From NCBI RefSeq assembly GCF_001636315.1, contig NZ_KV440949.1, forward strand, positions 2,223,203 through 2,287,202: a stretch of DNA of 64,000 bases. Direction: 5' to 3'. The notes beneath the pieces are model-generated. The model made no database searches, was not told the DNA's origin, and saw nothing but the letters and a program-made list of their open reading frames with translations. This stretch comes from Neobacillus mesonae. GTDB taxonomy: Bacteria > Bacillota > Bacilli > Bacillales > Cytobacillaceae. The position numbers and the translations under genes were made by a program. Positions 17,740 through 26,838 of the stretch are shown in pieces; positions within the stretch are counted from its first letter, which is position 1; each line of letters begins with the position of its first letter.

Positions 17740-18829
17740 TAATATATTTGCATATTAAATCATTTTGATTCGAAAGTGTTGACATAGACCACGAAACCCA
17801 TATACTCCTTTAAAAATATTAATTTATTGCGATAATTCGTCTAAGCTGGAATTTCCGTAAATACCTACCAAGTTGAATAATATAATATTGTGTATTTACC
17901 AAAAGATGTGTTGAAATATATGGGGGAATAAAAGAGAAATCCAAATAGTCAAAAAAAATAATCAACTAGTCGCTTTCCAAAAGCTCTATCAATCACTTCA
18001 TCCTCACCTCAATCCCAAAACGTATAAAAGGCAAAACAAAATAACAAAAAAATAGATTGATTTCCCCACTTTATACCTAACCCTTCTTTATGAAAATTGA
18101 AACTAATAAAATTGTCATTTCCACAAAGGTTCTTAGGTCAATTGTCTTATATAAAAATGAATCTTTTGATAAATATGAACTAATATTCCTAGTTTTGAGT
18201 AAGTTTATTTTACCAGAGTTTTACCTGCTTTTGAATCACTCTCCAACTTTTCCCTACTAAAGATTCTGTAAACTAATCTGTAATTTGGGAAAGTTATATG
18301 TTAAGGGATGGATTAATACTAGAGACAAAATCAATAACTGTAATTGTGTTACCTGTTGAGAATATTGTGAATGAGGAATTATCTCTAGAGTTATTTATTT
18401 ATATAACTAAACGTTATCAAAATATGTTTGGAATAATATGACGGTAGTGGAATGAGGAAAAGAAATGAAAGACACTGATGATACCTTCATAAACATGACT
18501 ATATTTCAAAAAGAAGGCAACTTTTATCCTTAGAATGACGGTATTCTTTTTTCACTATGAATAATTTAAACAATTAGATAGATATTTTCGCTTTTTGTGC
18601 TCTAAAATGAAGAGTTTAGAATTCAATTTATAACATATGGATCTGTACAACAAACCAATAAAATTAATGTTCCTTTAGAATTTCCATTAACAACCGGAAA
18701 TAAACCCTTTTATTACTAACGGCATAAGATAAATTAGGTTTTCTCGAACCATAAAAATAACCACTTCTATTTACAGTTGGACAAAAATACACATTAAAAT
18801 GACACATTAATTTATGTATAAAATAAGGA
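17740..18829. other. Gene-poor AT-rich stretch of 1.1 kb
   Basis: No gene of normal length. A 47-codon plus-strand frame at 18298-18441 (MLRDGLILETKSITVIV..) has only a weak GGGAAAG in front and cannot be assigned. Many stops occur in all frames. It may be a decayed part of the neighbouring polysaccharide locus plus the promoter of the Nudix gene. Confidence 0.5.
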
Positions 18830-18838
18830 GTGGTTTCC

Positions 18839-19279
18839 CTGGGTTATATAGAAGATATAAGAAAACTTGTAGGAAATTCCCCTTTAATTTTGAACTCCGC
18901 AGGTGTATTATTTACTGATCAAAATTCAAAAATATTACTTATCCTAAGAATGGACAGCAATAATTGGGGATTACCCGGCGGTTTCATGGAACCTGGCGAA
19001 TCTTTTGAAGAAACCGCCAAAAGGGAAATCCTCGAAGAATTAGGTATTAAAGTGAATAACATGACCTTATTAAAAGTATTCTCCGGCCCTCAATTTTACT
19101 ATGTATGTCCTAACGGTGATAAAGTATTTAACGTAATTTCACTTTTTACCATTAAGGAAAAAGTAAACCAGATATTCGTTGATAATAATGAAATAAGCCA
19201 CGCTAAATTTTTTGGCATCCATGAGTTACCTTTCAATTTAACAAAAGTTACCAAAGTAATTTTAAATGAAGTTCTTTAG
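18839..19279 (+). CDS. Nudix hydrolase with probable CTG start
   Basis: 146 residues. It has a perfect Nudix box: GFMEPGESFEETAKREILEE followed by LGI (GX5EX7REUXEEXGU). The N-terminus GYIEDIRKLVGNSPLIL and AGVLF match small Bacillus Nudix proteins that usually begin MGYIEDIRKLVG. The ideal site AAGGAG (18825-18830) lies 8 bases before CTG 18839, while a GTG at 18830 overlaps the ribosome binding site and is too close; CTG is therefore the better start. The substrate is unknown; such enzymes clean up or sense nucleotide-linked compounds. A terminator for the opposite gene follows at once. Confidence 0.85.
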   Translation: MGYIEDIRKLVGNSPLILNSAGVLFTDQNSKILLILRMDSNNWGLPGGFMEPGESFEETAKREILEELGIKVNNMTLLKVFSGPQFYYVCPNGDKVFNVISLFTIKEKVNQIFVDNNEISHAKFFGIHELPFNLTKVTKVILNEVL

Positions 19280-19280
19280 C

Positions 19281-19326
19281 GCCAAAAATAAAAATGGAAA
19301 CTAGTTCAATCCCAAAACTAGGTTCC
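19281..19326 (-). terminator. Intrinsic terminator of wecB
   Basis: On the minus strand GGAACCTAGTT pairs with AACTAGTTTCC (one mismatch), followed by a run of T and A bases. It can also serve the convergent Nudix gene. Confidence 0.75.
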
Positions 19327-19353
19327 ATCATACACAATTCTTTTTTCTGATGA

Positions 19354-20493
19354 CTAAAAATCCTCAGGTTTCTCACTATTTACACTAAAATGGTAAAGTA
19401 TTGCTTCTGCAATCCTCTTGGAAGCAAATCCATCTCCATAAGGGTTAGATGCCTTTGCCATTTGATCATGAGCATTACTGTCACTTAAAAGCTCGTCTGC
19501 TAGCTTAAAAATCGTTTCCTCATCAGTTCCAGCCAGTTTTAATGTCCCAGCACCTACCCCTTCCGGACGTTCTGTTGTATCCCGTAGGACTAGAACAGGA
19601 ACTCCTAAAGATGGTGCTTCTTCTTGGACCCCGCCGGAATCCGTTAAGATTAAATAAGCTCTGGAGGCAAAGTTATGGAAATCAATAACATCTAATGGCT
19701 CAATTAAATGAATTCGGTCATTATCACCAAGTATTCTGTTTGCAATTTCACGAACTACCGGATTCATGTGAACTGGATATATCACTTGAATATCATCATG
19801 CTTTTCAACAAGACGTCTAATCGCATTAAACATATTTTCCATAGGATCACCGAGATTCTCACGACGGTGAGCTGTCATTAATACTAACTTGTCTTCACTA
19901 AGTTTATCTAACACCGGATGTGAATAATTTTTTTTAACAGTCGTCTTTAAAGCATCAATAGCAGTATTACCAGTAATAAAAATGGTTTCTTCCTTTTTAT
20001 TTTCAGATAATAGGTTATCTTTCGATTGATTAGTTGGAGCAAAGTGCAGATCCGCTAAAACTCCAGTAAGCTGCCTGTTCATTTCTTCAGGGTATGGGGA
20101 ATACTTATTTCTTGTACGAAGCCCGGCTTCTACATGACCAATTGGAATCGAATTGTAGAACGCAGCCAAACTTGCCACAAAAGTGGTTGTCGTATCTCCA
20201 TGAACTAATACAATATCAGGCTTTACATCCTGAAATACTTTATTTAACCCCTCTAAACAACGAGTTGTAACATCGATTAATGTTTGCCGGTTTTTCATTA
20301 TATTCAAGTCATAGTCAGGGGCGATTTCAAAAATGTTTAAAACTTGGTCAAGCATTTCACGGTGTTGAGCCGTAACAGTGACAATAGACTCTATTTTATC
20401 GTTATTTTTTTCTAGCTCTTTTACAAGTGGGGCCATTTTAATTGCTTCTGGTCTTGTACCAAAGACAGTCATTACTTTCAACTTTTTTAGCAT
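19354..20493 (-). CDS. wecB: UDP-N-acetylglucosamine 2-epimerase (non-hydrolysing)
   Basis: 379 residues, full length. Interconverts UDP-GlcNAc and UDP-ManNAc in the cytoplasm. Recognised by VMTVFGTRPEAIKMAPLV, HVEAGLRT, PEEMNRQLTG, TAHRRENLG, PVHMNP and LTDSGGVQEEAPSLGVPVLVLR. It has a good site (AGAGGAGC) 6 bases before the ATG. It follows wecC in the same direction but is separated by a terminator-like hairpin at 20565, so it may have its own transcript. Together the pair makes UDP-ManNAcA, an expected precursor for the adjacent polysaccharide locus. mnaA is the alternative Bacillus name. Confidence 0.95.
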   Translation of the reverse strand: MLKKLKVMTVFGTRPEAIKMAPLVKELEKNNDKIESIVTVTAQHREMLDQVLNIFEIAPDYDLNIMKNRQTLIDVTTRCLEGLNKVFQDVKPDIVLVHGDTTTTFVASLAAFYNSIPIGHVEAGLRTRNKYSPYPEEMNRQLTGVLADLHFAPTNQSKDNLLSENKKEETIFITGNTAIDALKTTVKKNYSHPVLDKLSEDKLVLMTAHRRENLGDPMENMFNAIRRLVEKHDDIQVIYPVHMNPVVREIANRILGDNDRIHLIEPLDVIDFHNFASRAYLILTDSGGVQEEAPSLGVPVLVLRDTTERPEGVGAGTLKLAGTDEETIFKLADELLSDSNAHDQMAKASNPYGDGFASKRIAEAILYHFSVNSEKPEDF

Positions 20494-20564
20494 TTTAAAG
20501 CTCCTCTAGTCTCTTTTATTGAAGGATGACAAAATATGCTGCACCTCTTAGTTTTTTAAAAATG

Positions 20565-20602
20565 AAAGGTGCCTTCCCTAAAATAAGAGAAAAGGCACCC
20601 TT
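20565..20602 (-). terminator. Hairpin after wecC
   Basis: On the minus strand AAGGGTGCCTTTTCT pairs with AGGGAAGGCACCTTT, followed by CATTTTTAAAAAA. Confidence 0.7.
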
Positions 20603-20613
20603 AATAGATTTTA

Positions 20614-21891
20614 TTAAACTAAAGATTCCTGCTTTTTACCCATTGTGTATAGATTCCCATAATTATAATATTTAATAAATTGACTATTAATAGTGACACA
20701 ATTTTTTGTATCGAAAACAATCGGGTTTCTCATTTTAGAGTAAATTTTCACTTCATCTAGGCATTTGAATTCATTATGATCTGTTAAAACTAAAATTAAA
20801 TCAGCTTGATCAATTGCTTCATCAAATGTAGATAGTGGAAAGCTAACCTGTTCTTGCATAGCATGTGGTTCATAAATAGATAATTGATATCCTTTGTCTT
20901 GTAATAAACTTACAACATCTAATGCTGGGCTCTCGCGAACATCATCAATATTTCCTTTATAAGTTAATCCGAATACCGCAACTTTTCCACCGTTTTCGAC
21001 AATCTTCTCAACATGCTCTACAACAAATTCCGGCATTGAGTTATTAATGCTTCTTGCATTAAAAATTAAAGGAGATTGCTCTGGAGCTTTTTCAATAATA
21101 AAGTAAGGATCTACAGCTAGACAATGACCACCTACTCCTGGGCCAGGTTGATGTATATTTACTCTTGGGTGTCTATTAGCTAACTTAATAACTTCCAAAG
21201 CATTAATACCAAGTTTATCGGAAATTTTAGCAAGTTCATTTGCTAATGCAATATTTACATCTCGAAAAGTATTTTCCATTAGTTTTGACATTTCAGCAGT
21301 TACAGCACTTGTTTTAATAATATCCCCTGTTACAAAAGAACCATATACTTCAGCAGCTTTAATTGCTGAAATTTCATTAATACCACCAACAATACGAGTA
21401 TTTTCAACTAACTCTATTAAAATTCTTCCCGGTAATACTCTTTCCGGGCAGTGTGCTAAATAAATTTCTTCTCCAACTTTCCAACCTTCTGCTTGAATAA
21501 TTGGAGCTACAAAATCATCAATTGTTCTCGGAGGAATAGTGGATTCTACTATAACTACATTTCCTTCCTTTAAATATGGAAGAATATTTTTGGTAGCTAT
21601 TTTTACATACTCAAGATTCGCCGTATGATTTGGATAGTTTGGAGTTGGGACGGCAATTATAAATACATCTGCTTCCTCAGGAGAAGTAGTTGCTCTTAGC
21701 CGGTTCTCTTGTACTACTTTCTTAACAAGATTGCCCAATCCAACTTCTTCTATATGAATTTTCCCTTGATTTAATAGATTTACTGCACTTTCATTAATAT
21801 CTACACCCACTACATCATAACCTGATTTTGCAAACATTGCTGCAGTTGGAAGACCAATATAACCTAACCCTATAATACATATCTTTTTCAT
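20614..21891 (-). CDS. wecC: UDP-N-acetyl-D-mannosamine dehydrogenase
   Basis: 425 residues. Oxidises UDP-ManNAc to UDP-ManNAcA with two NAD+. The N-terminal Rossmann fold GLGYIGLPTA, VPTPN, ESTIPP, CPERVLPG, KLMENTFRDVNIALANE, and the catalytic-cysteine loop GPGVGGHCLAVDPYF (Cys in GGHC) are all present, as is the C-terminal GLTYKGNIDDVRESPA. CPERVLPG and the HCLAVDPYF form are those of the ManNAc rather than the glucose dehydrogenases. Upstream of wecB in the same direction. The neighbouring EPS genes suggest that the product is used there, although the gene is transcribed after a 1-kb gap from them. Confidence 0.92.
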   Translation of the reverse strand: MKKICIIGLGYIGLPTAAMFAKSGYDVVGVDINESAVNLLNQGKIHIEEVGLGNLVKKVVQENRLRATTSPEEADVFIIAVPTPNYPNHTANLEYVKIATKNILPYLKEGNVVIVESTIPPRTIDDFVAPIIQAEGWKVGEEIYLAHCPERVLPGRILIELVENTRIVGGINEISAIKAAEVYGSFVTGDIIKTSAVTAEMSKLMENTFRDVNIALANELAKISDKLGINALEVIKLANRHPRVNIHQPGPGVGGHCLAVDPYFIIEKAPEQSPLIFNARSINNSMPEFVVEHVEKIVENGGKVAVFGLTYKGNIDDVRESPALDVVSLLQDKGYQLSIYEPHAMQEQVSFPLSTFDEAIDQADLILVLTDHNEFKCLDEVKIYSKMRNPIVFDTKNCVTINSQFIKYYNYGNLYTMGKKQESLV

Positions 21892-22925
21892 TTTGTAACT
21901 CCCCCATTAACTTAATAATCATCCACCGTTTATTAAAAGTAAATTTAGTTCCGCTATCCGCTATCCAATTAATGAATGAATAGCAAATAGAATTAATAAA
22001 TCGTACTGAACCAATTACGATATTATAATAAAAAACTTAGACATTCTTATAATACTTTTATATAGGAACCTCTCTTATATACACTATCACTCCCAGAAAT
22101 CTATTTTCTGAAAGTGTACAAAAAAAGTAATATTAATTAGTTACTAATCTTCTCTATTTCTATTTGCTATATGATATATCCTTTTACTGTCTTTAATGAG
22201 TAATTGTGAAGGAATTTAAAAAAAATTAAAAACACTCATAACAAGTAAATTTAACTATTGATTAAAGAAAGTTCCGAGAAAATGTTAAATTTGAAACTTT
22301 AAATTCTAATCTTCGACTCTTTCCGTAATAAAAACAGCCCGTTAGCATTGCCTAACGTGCCATTTACTAACAAACACCAAAATTTCCATTTTACAATAAC
22401 ATTACTTGACTGTATTACGAATAATGGGGTTACCCCCTAATTTTATTAATTCAAGCAGTTCAACTTTTTTATTCAGCAAAAACAGTGTAGCTACTTCACC
22501 CTTGGTTCTTCCAATGGACTTTTCTCCGTCATATTAGATTATCTGTGCTTACCAATTTAATAGTGATGGTCTCTCCTTGCCTGTCCAAGTAGTAATCCCC
22601 CATATAAAATCAATTACTACAGAACCGACACACCAGTTTTTCATAGTTGCAGGCAGATTCCAATACCAACAACTACTTTTATTTCATCATGAGTCCTAAC
22701 GGCGTTAACTACATTTCTCTTCATAGCTCATAAACCCAAAGGGAAGTCTCAAAGTGAAAAGGCGGTACCATAAGTCCTCATAAAGTAGCTATTGTCACTT
22801 TATGAGTGCTTAGATAGTACGAAACTGCAATTGATACCATGTTCCTTAGAAAATAAGACTTCCAATTGCATTTTTTCTCAATTGTGTTTGAATAATGGGT
22901 AAAACTCCACTTTATCTTGCCAAAT
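21892..22925. other. 1-kb region without an intact gene between wecC and the EPS cluster
   Basis: Holds hairpins: GGCACGTTAG / CTAACGGGC (22332-22367), which on the minus strand is followed by TTTTTAT and may end the EPS transcript, and a perfect ten-base inverted repeat CTCATAAAGT / ACTTTATGAG (22778-22807). A minus-strand stretch at 22395-22525 reads as the tail of a protein (..GRTKGEVATLFLLNKKVE..) that I cannot assign, and another scrap at 22650-22735. Probably gene debris. Confidence 0.45.
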
Positions 22926-23393
22926 TTAAATGGATGCTATCTTATTATATTTTTTAATATCTATATCTGTTCTCACTATTTTCCCAGGAATTCCAACGAC
23001 CATACAATTATCAGGAACATCTTTCGTAACAACAGAATTTGCACCAATAACTACATTATCCCCCACTTTTACGGGTCCTAATATTTTACACCCTGTTCCT
23101 AGTGCTACATTGTCACCTAAAATAGGAGCACCCTCCTTTCCACTAGTCCCCCCTATAGTTACACCAGGTCCAATGACACAATTTTTACCTATAACTGTTT
23201 TATAATGAATTACTACACCTACGCCATCATAACCTATTGAAGTACCTTCGCCAATTTGTACAGTAGGAGGTATATAGCACCCATATACTATTCGTATAAA
23301 GTATGTTAAAAACTTGGGCATTAATGGGAGTTTCTTTTCATATAGTATTCGGGAAATTTTGTGTATTTTATTTACAGCCAACTTATAATTCAC
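22926..23393 (-). CDS. Left-handed beta-helix acyltransferase (serine acetyltransferase-like)
   Basis: 155 residues. Hexapeptide repeats run from IGEGTSIGYDG to VVIGANSVVTKDV, with the catalytic-type histidine in VVIHYKTVIG and the CysE-like end VPDNCMVVGIPGKIVR. In polysaccharide loci such enzymes O-acetylate a sugar using acetyl-CoA. It is the last gene of the EPS direction, 110 bases after the polymerase. True serine acetyltransferases are longer at the N-terminus, so a sugar acceptor is the better inference. Confidence 0.85.
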   Translation of the reverse strand: MNYKLAVNKIHKISRILYEKKLPLMPKFLTYFIRIVYGCYIPPTVQIGEGTSIGYDGVGVVIHYKTVIGKNCVIGPGVTIGGTSGKEGAPILGDNVALGTGCKILGPVKVGDNVVIGANSVVTKDVPDNCMVVGIPGKIVRTDIDIKKYNKIASI

Positions 23394-23502
23394 CTTTTTC
23401 CTTGATAATTTGTGAATCTAACTTTTTATAATGATTCTTTTAATAAATCATCTAACTCCTTCTCTTCAAGGGAGGATTACCTGTAATAGATTTACGAATT
23501 TA

Positions 23503-24960
23503 TCATTGTAAAACCCTTTTTCTATGACTAGCTTTTTGCAGAACGATATTGGAGAAATATACTATAATTAATATTCCTATTATATTTGGAATGCTAAATA
23601 CTTCTGTTAACCACCCCAATGTACTACTCCGGGGTATATATATAATTTCTTTAATTAAAATTAGCAAAAAAGTAAACTGCCACCACTTTTTTACAGCAAA
23701 AGTGTCACAATATCTTATAATCATGCCAATAATAAAGCTACCAAAGATAATTCCTAAATATCCATAGTCATGAAACAATTCAGCTATAAAATTCGAACCC
23801 ATACCTTTACCTTCTAAATACCCTTTTGGAAATAAAATATATGCTAATGAAGAACCATAAAGAGATGCTTCTCTTGCTTTCGCAATTGGATCTTGTTGCC
23901 AGTTCTTAAAATTGAAGATTTCTTGGCTTACAACATTTTGTGTTAAATAATCATAGATAGGTCCCAATATATAAGGTAAGTGTTGATTAGGAATATTATC
24001 TCTAAGTTGGTATCCATATGTTATTACATGAATTGAGCCTCCTTGAGATACAAAGAATTGTTCTAGGTTTTCTATTATTGTATTATTTGGGTTATCAATG
24101 TCTAACCTCGAATTACCAATATTATATAAAATCGATAACAGAAAAGGTAAAATACAAATACAGAGAAAAATCTGCTTCTTTGTGATCCATCTAGAGTTTT
24201 GTTTTTCACTTATTAAAAGACGGTTTCTAAATGCAAAATAAACAAGTAAAACTAGTATATCAAGAACAAACCCATTACGTTGCCCAAAAGATAAAGATAG
24301 AATAGCAATTAAAATATACAAAAAAATAAATGGAAAGGCTTTTTTCTTACTAGGTAGTGTAGAAAGATAAGCAAAGATACTTATATAATAAAAAGCAGCA
24401 AATCCAGTTATATAGAAAGGTAAACTACTTGTATAACTTATATAATATTCTGTGTATCCAATGGTATCTACAAAATTAGCCTTTTCTATTAATACAGCAG
24501 CCTTGGAGATCAGTGAAATAAAAAATAAAATTACACTTATTAACCTTATTTTACTATCTTTATTTGAAGTGATTTTTTTATAAGGGTCTAATTTCACTTT
24601 CTTCTCTATTAAGTTATATCCTAAGAAAATACATAGCAATGATAAGATAAGTGATAAGTATGTGTGTACGTAGGTTTCATCTGAAAGTTGGTGCAAATTT
24701 AAAATTGCATTTTTTTCATTTATAAGACTAAAAAAGAATTCACCATATAAAAATGTAAAAAAGGTTACTTGAAAGATGAAAAAAACTATTCTATTGCTAA
24801 TATCTCTTGAAGAATAATATATATTAAAACATAGGATTATTATGCTTAAATATGCTAAACAGTTGATAAAGTCAAAACTTATTCTAGTAAATAATAGTAG
24901 TAAAAATAAAACAATAGTGCTTATAACTAAGTAGCGAATTAAAAATAATGAGTATTTTAT
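23503..24960 (-). CDS. O-antigen-type polysaccharide polymerase (Wzy-like)
   Basis: Polytopic membrane protein with about 10-12 hydrophobic segments and an extracellular loop around YIPRS / FVSQGGSIHVITYG; GQRNGFVLDILVLL and the C-terminal GSNFIAELFHDYGYLGIIFG resemble Wzy polymerases. The first conventional start is TTG 24696 (397 residues), but the frame stays open and strongly hydrophobic to 24960, which would give about 485 residues, the usual size. No normal codon starts the longer form: an ATG at 24970 is one base out of frame across a short A run. Either a non-standard ATA start or a one-base indel is likely. It polymerises repeat units exported by the flippase. Confidence 0.75.
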   Translation of the reverse strand: MKYSLFLIRYLVISTIVLFLLLLFTRISFDFINCLAYLSIIILCFNIYYSSRDISNRIVFFIFQVTFFTFLYGEFFFSLINEKNAILNLHQLSDETYVHTYLSLILSLLCIFLGYNLIEKKVKLDPYKKITSNKDSKIRLISVILFFISLISKAAVLIEKANFVDTIGYTEYYISYTSSLPFYITGFAAFYYISIFAYLSTLPSKKKAFPFIFLYILIAILSLSFGQRNGFVLDILVLLVYFAFRNRLLISEKQNSRWITKKQIFLCICILPFLLSILYNIGNSRLDIDNPNNTIIENLEQFFVSQGGSIHVITYGYQLRDNIPNQHLPYILGPIYDYLTQNVVSQEIFNFKNWQQDPIAKAREASLYGSSLAYILFPKGYLEGKGMGSNFIAELFHDYGYLGIIFGSFIIGMIIRYCDTFAVKKWWQFTFLLILIKEIIYIPRSSTLGWLTEVFSIPNIIGILIIVYFSNIVLQKASHRKRVLQ

Positions 24961-25015
24961 TTTGGATCATCTACCTTTTAATTGGTGTTATTATTTGTTC
25001 TTATTTTCGTAGAAA

Positions 25016-26218
25016 TTAATCAATTAAAATATCATATATCCCACTTGAAGCATCGAGATTAAAGACTCCGTTTTTACCGGCTATTATCTTATTGTCAGGC
25101 TGTTTTACTTTTGTTACATTACTATCGAGAATAAGACTTAGCTTTTTATTCTTTATTGGTTTTTCTATACATGTAACTATCTTAAACTGATTCCCATTCA
25201 ATTGAATAATCTGAGAGTTATCTCTTAAATATACATATTCCGCAAGTTCTGTACCTGTACAATACCAAACATTTTTATTTTTCAAAAAATCAAAAATTAA
25301 TTTTAAGCTTTTTTCATCATCTATTATATTGGGTGTCTGTCTTTTCCCATCATCCCTTGAAGGACTCATATGTTCTTGTACGCTAATCACCAATTTATTC
25401 TTTAATAAGGATTCAAGCTCCTGGTATTTTTTGATTAGCAAATATGGCTTTAAAAGAAACTTAATTACTCCTCTCACATCTTTTCTATTAAATAATACAT
25501 CGTTGAACATTCCACCTAGAAGCGTTGAAGGGATATCAATAACTCCGTTTTTCCCAAACTTCTTAATATCAAAATTCGTTATTTTATTATAGTCCGAACC
25601 TACATCGGAATTACCTTTCATATTAATACCTTTATTGAAATATCTATTCCACCATAAAAATCCTGTTTCATCTATACTCTGATCTCCGAATTTCCCTGAT
25701 TTATAACCACAGTATTTCCCACCTTTAGGATATTCACCAAAGACTTTAAAAAATACCTCTTTTCCTGCGTTGATAGTATTTTTTGCTTCATCTAAACTTT
25801 TGTAGGTTTCCCATTCCTGTATAAAATCCTTACTAGTTACACCTACACGTCCATGAGATGTTCCGTGGTAGGCAATTTCAAATTTTGGGTTTTGATGAAT
25901 TCCTCTAAAAAAGTCTATTGTATCTTTGTCATAATCAATTCTTTTAGAAATAGACTTAATTTTTGGGTTTTTCACCATTCCAACCCTTGGGCCAACAGGA
26001 ACATAAAATGTTGTTTTTACTTCTGGATAGTCAAGTAAGATTCTTTCATTTAAATATCTAAATGCAGAATTACTTGCGTTTTTCGCATACCCCCAATCCT
26101 CTTCCACACTAATAGTACTATCTCCATTTACATCAACCCACACATTTGCCAAATCATCAATCATTAATAAAACTGGGGATGCTGAGTTATTAAACCATTT
26201 ACATATTTTAACTTTCAT
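25016..26218 (-). CDS. Polysaccharide deacetylase-like protein
   Basis: 400 residues, no signal peptide visible. VLLMIDDLANVWVD places an Asp pair where NodB-type enzymes carry their metal Asp, EIAYHGTSHGRVG gives the second metal motif and VISVQEHMSPSR the later His; KTTFYVPVGP is also typical of the fold. A C-terminal beta-rich tail of about 70 residues follows. It could act on a lipid-linked intermediate or the polymer. Its ATG shares one base with the stop of the preceding GNAT gene, so translation is coupled. Family membership is likely; substrate unknown. Confidence 0.65.
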   Translation of the reverse strand: MKVKICKWFNNSASPVLLMIDDLANVWVDVNGDSTISVEEDWGYAKNASNSAFRYLNERILLDYPEVKTTFYVPVGPRVGMVKNPKIKSISKRIDYDKDTIDFFRGIHQNPKFEIAYHGTSHGRVGVTSKDFIQEWETYKSLDEAKNTINAGKEVFFKVFGEYPKGGKYCGYKSGKFGDQSIDETGFLWWNRYFNKGINMKGNSDVGSDYNKITNFDIKKFGKNGVIDIPSTLLGGMFNDVLFNRKDVRGVIKFLLKPYLLIKKYQELESLLKNKLVISVQEHMSPSRDDGKRQTPNIIDDEKSLKLIFDFLKNKNVWYCTGTELAEYVYLRDNSQIIQLNGNQFKIVTCIEKPIKNKKLSLILDSNVTKVKQPDNKIIAGKNGVFNLDASSGIYDILID

Positions 26219-26838
26219 TACTTTAACTCCTTGACTACAGTTTTATTAATATACTTATAGTATTTTATTTCTTTACTTTTAGTAAAACCGTACTTACCAT
26301 AGGATTTTTCTGAATTAATATTACCATCTCTAATAATTACTGTTGCAGTTTTAAACCCTTTTTTCTTTCCTTCTCGTAATCTACTTAAAACAGAAAATTT
26401 ATGAGCTCCTTTGCCTCGTTTATCTACAAACGTGTAATCATCAAACAAGTAAATATTATGCAATTCATCAGGTACTATATAATTTGTTGCAGGATCAAAA
26501 TTTTCACCAAATGAAATGTTATAGTAACCATAAAATTCATTATTACTATCTATTACAACGTATGGTGTGTCAGTAGATCCTTCACTTAATCTTTTTCGAA
26601 GAATATTGTACTTTCGATAAGGAATTTCATGTTTATATTTTTCAAACATTTCATCTAGTAGTTTTTGATTTAGGGATATTAGTAACAAACCATTATCTTT
26701 ATCTGTTTGTGTCAGCTGTCCTTCTAATGATTTCTTATAGACAACATTTTTCAGAAGAACCTTATTTTTCAACCTGTCAACTAAGGGTCTTCCATCTTTA
26801 TTGAAAATTGTATTGAATGCTTTTTTAAAAAAATACAC
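26218..26838 (-). CDS. GNAT-like N-acyltransferase of the EPS cluster
   Basis: 206 residues. The central part shows a GNAT core: YVVIDSNNEFYGYYNIS, then DDYTFVDKRGKGAHKFSVLS with the RGKGAH acetyl-CoA loop, then TVIIRDGNINSEKSYGKYGF. It sits between the flippase and the deacetylase-like gene with single-base contacts to both, so it belongs to the operon. It probably adds an acyl group to an amino sugar of the repeat unit; the acceptor is inferred from context only. Confidence 0.7.
   Translation of the reverse strand: MYFFKKAFNTIFNKDGRPLVDRLKNKVLLKNVVYKKSLEGQLTQTDKDNGLLLISLNQKLLDEMFEKYKHEIPYRKYNILRKRLSEGSTDTPYVVIDSNNEFYGYYNISFGENFDPATNYIVPDELHNIYLFDDYTFVDKRGKGAHKFSVLSRLREGKKKGFKTATVIIRDGNINSEKSYGKYGFTKSKEIKYYKYINKTVVKELK

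Noticed and set aside
22778..22807. Ten-base perfect inverted repeat as a possible terminator of the EPS transcript
   Set aside because: No T run follows on either strand; kept only as a hairpin in the gap description.
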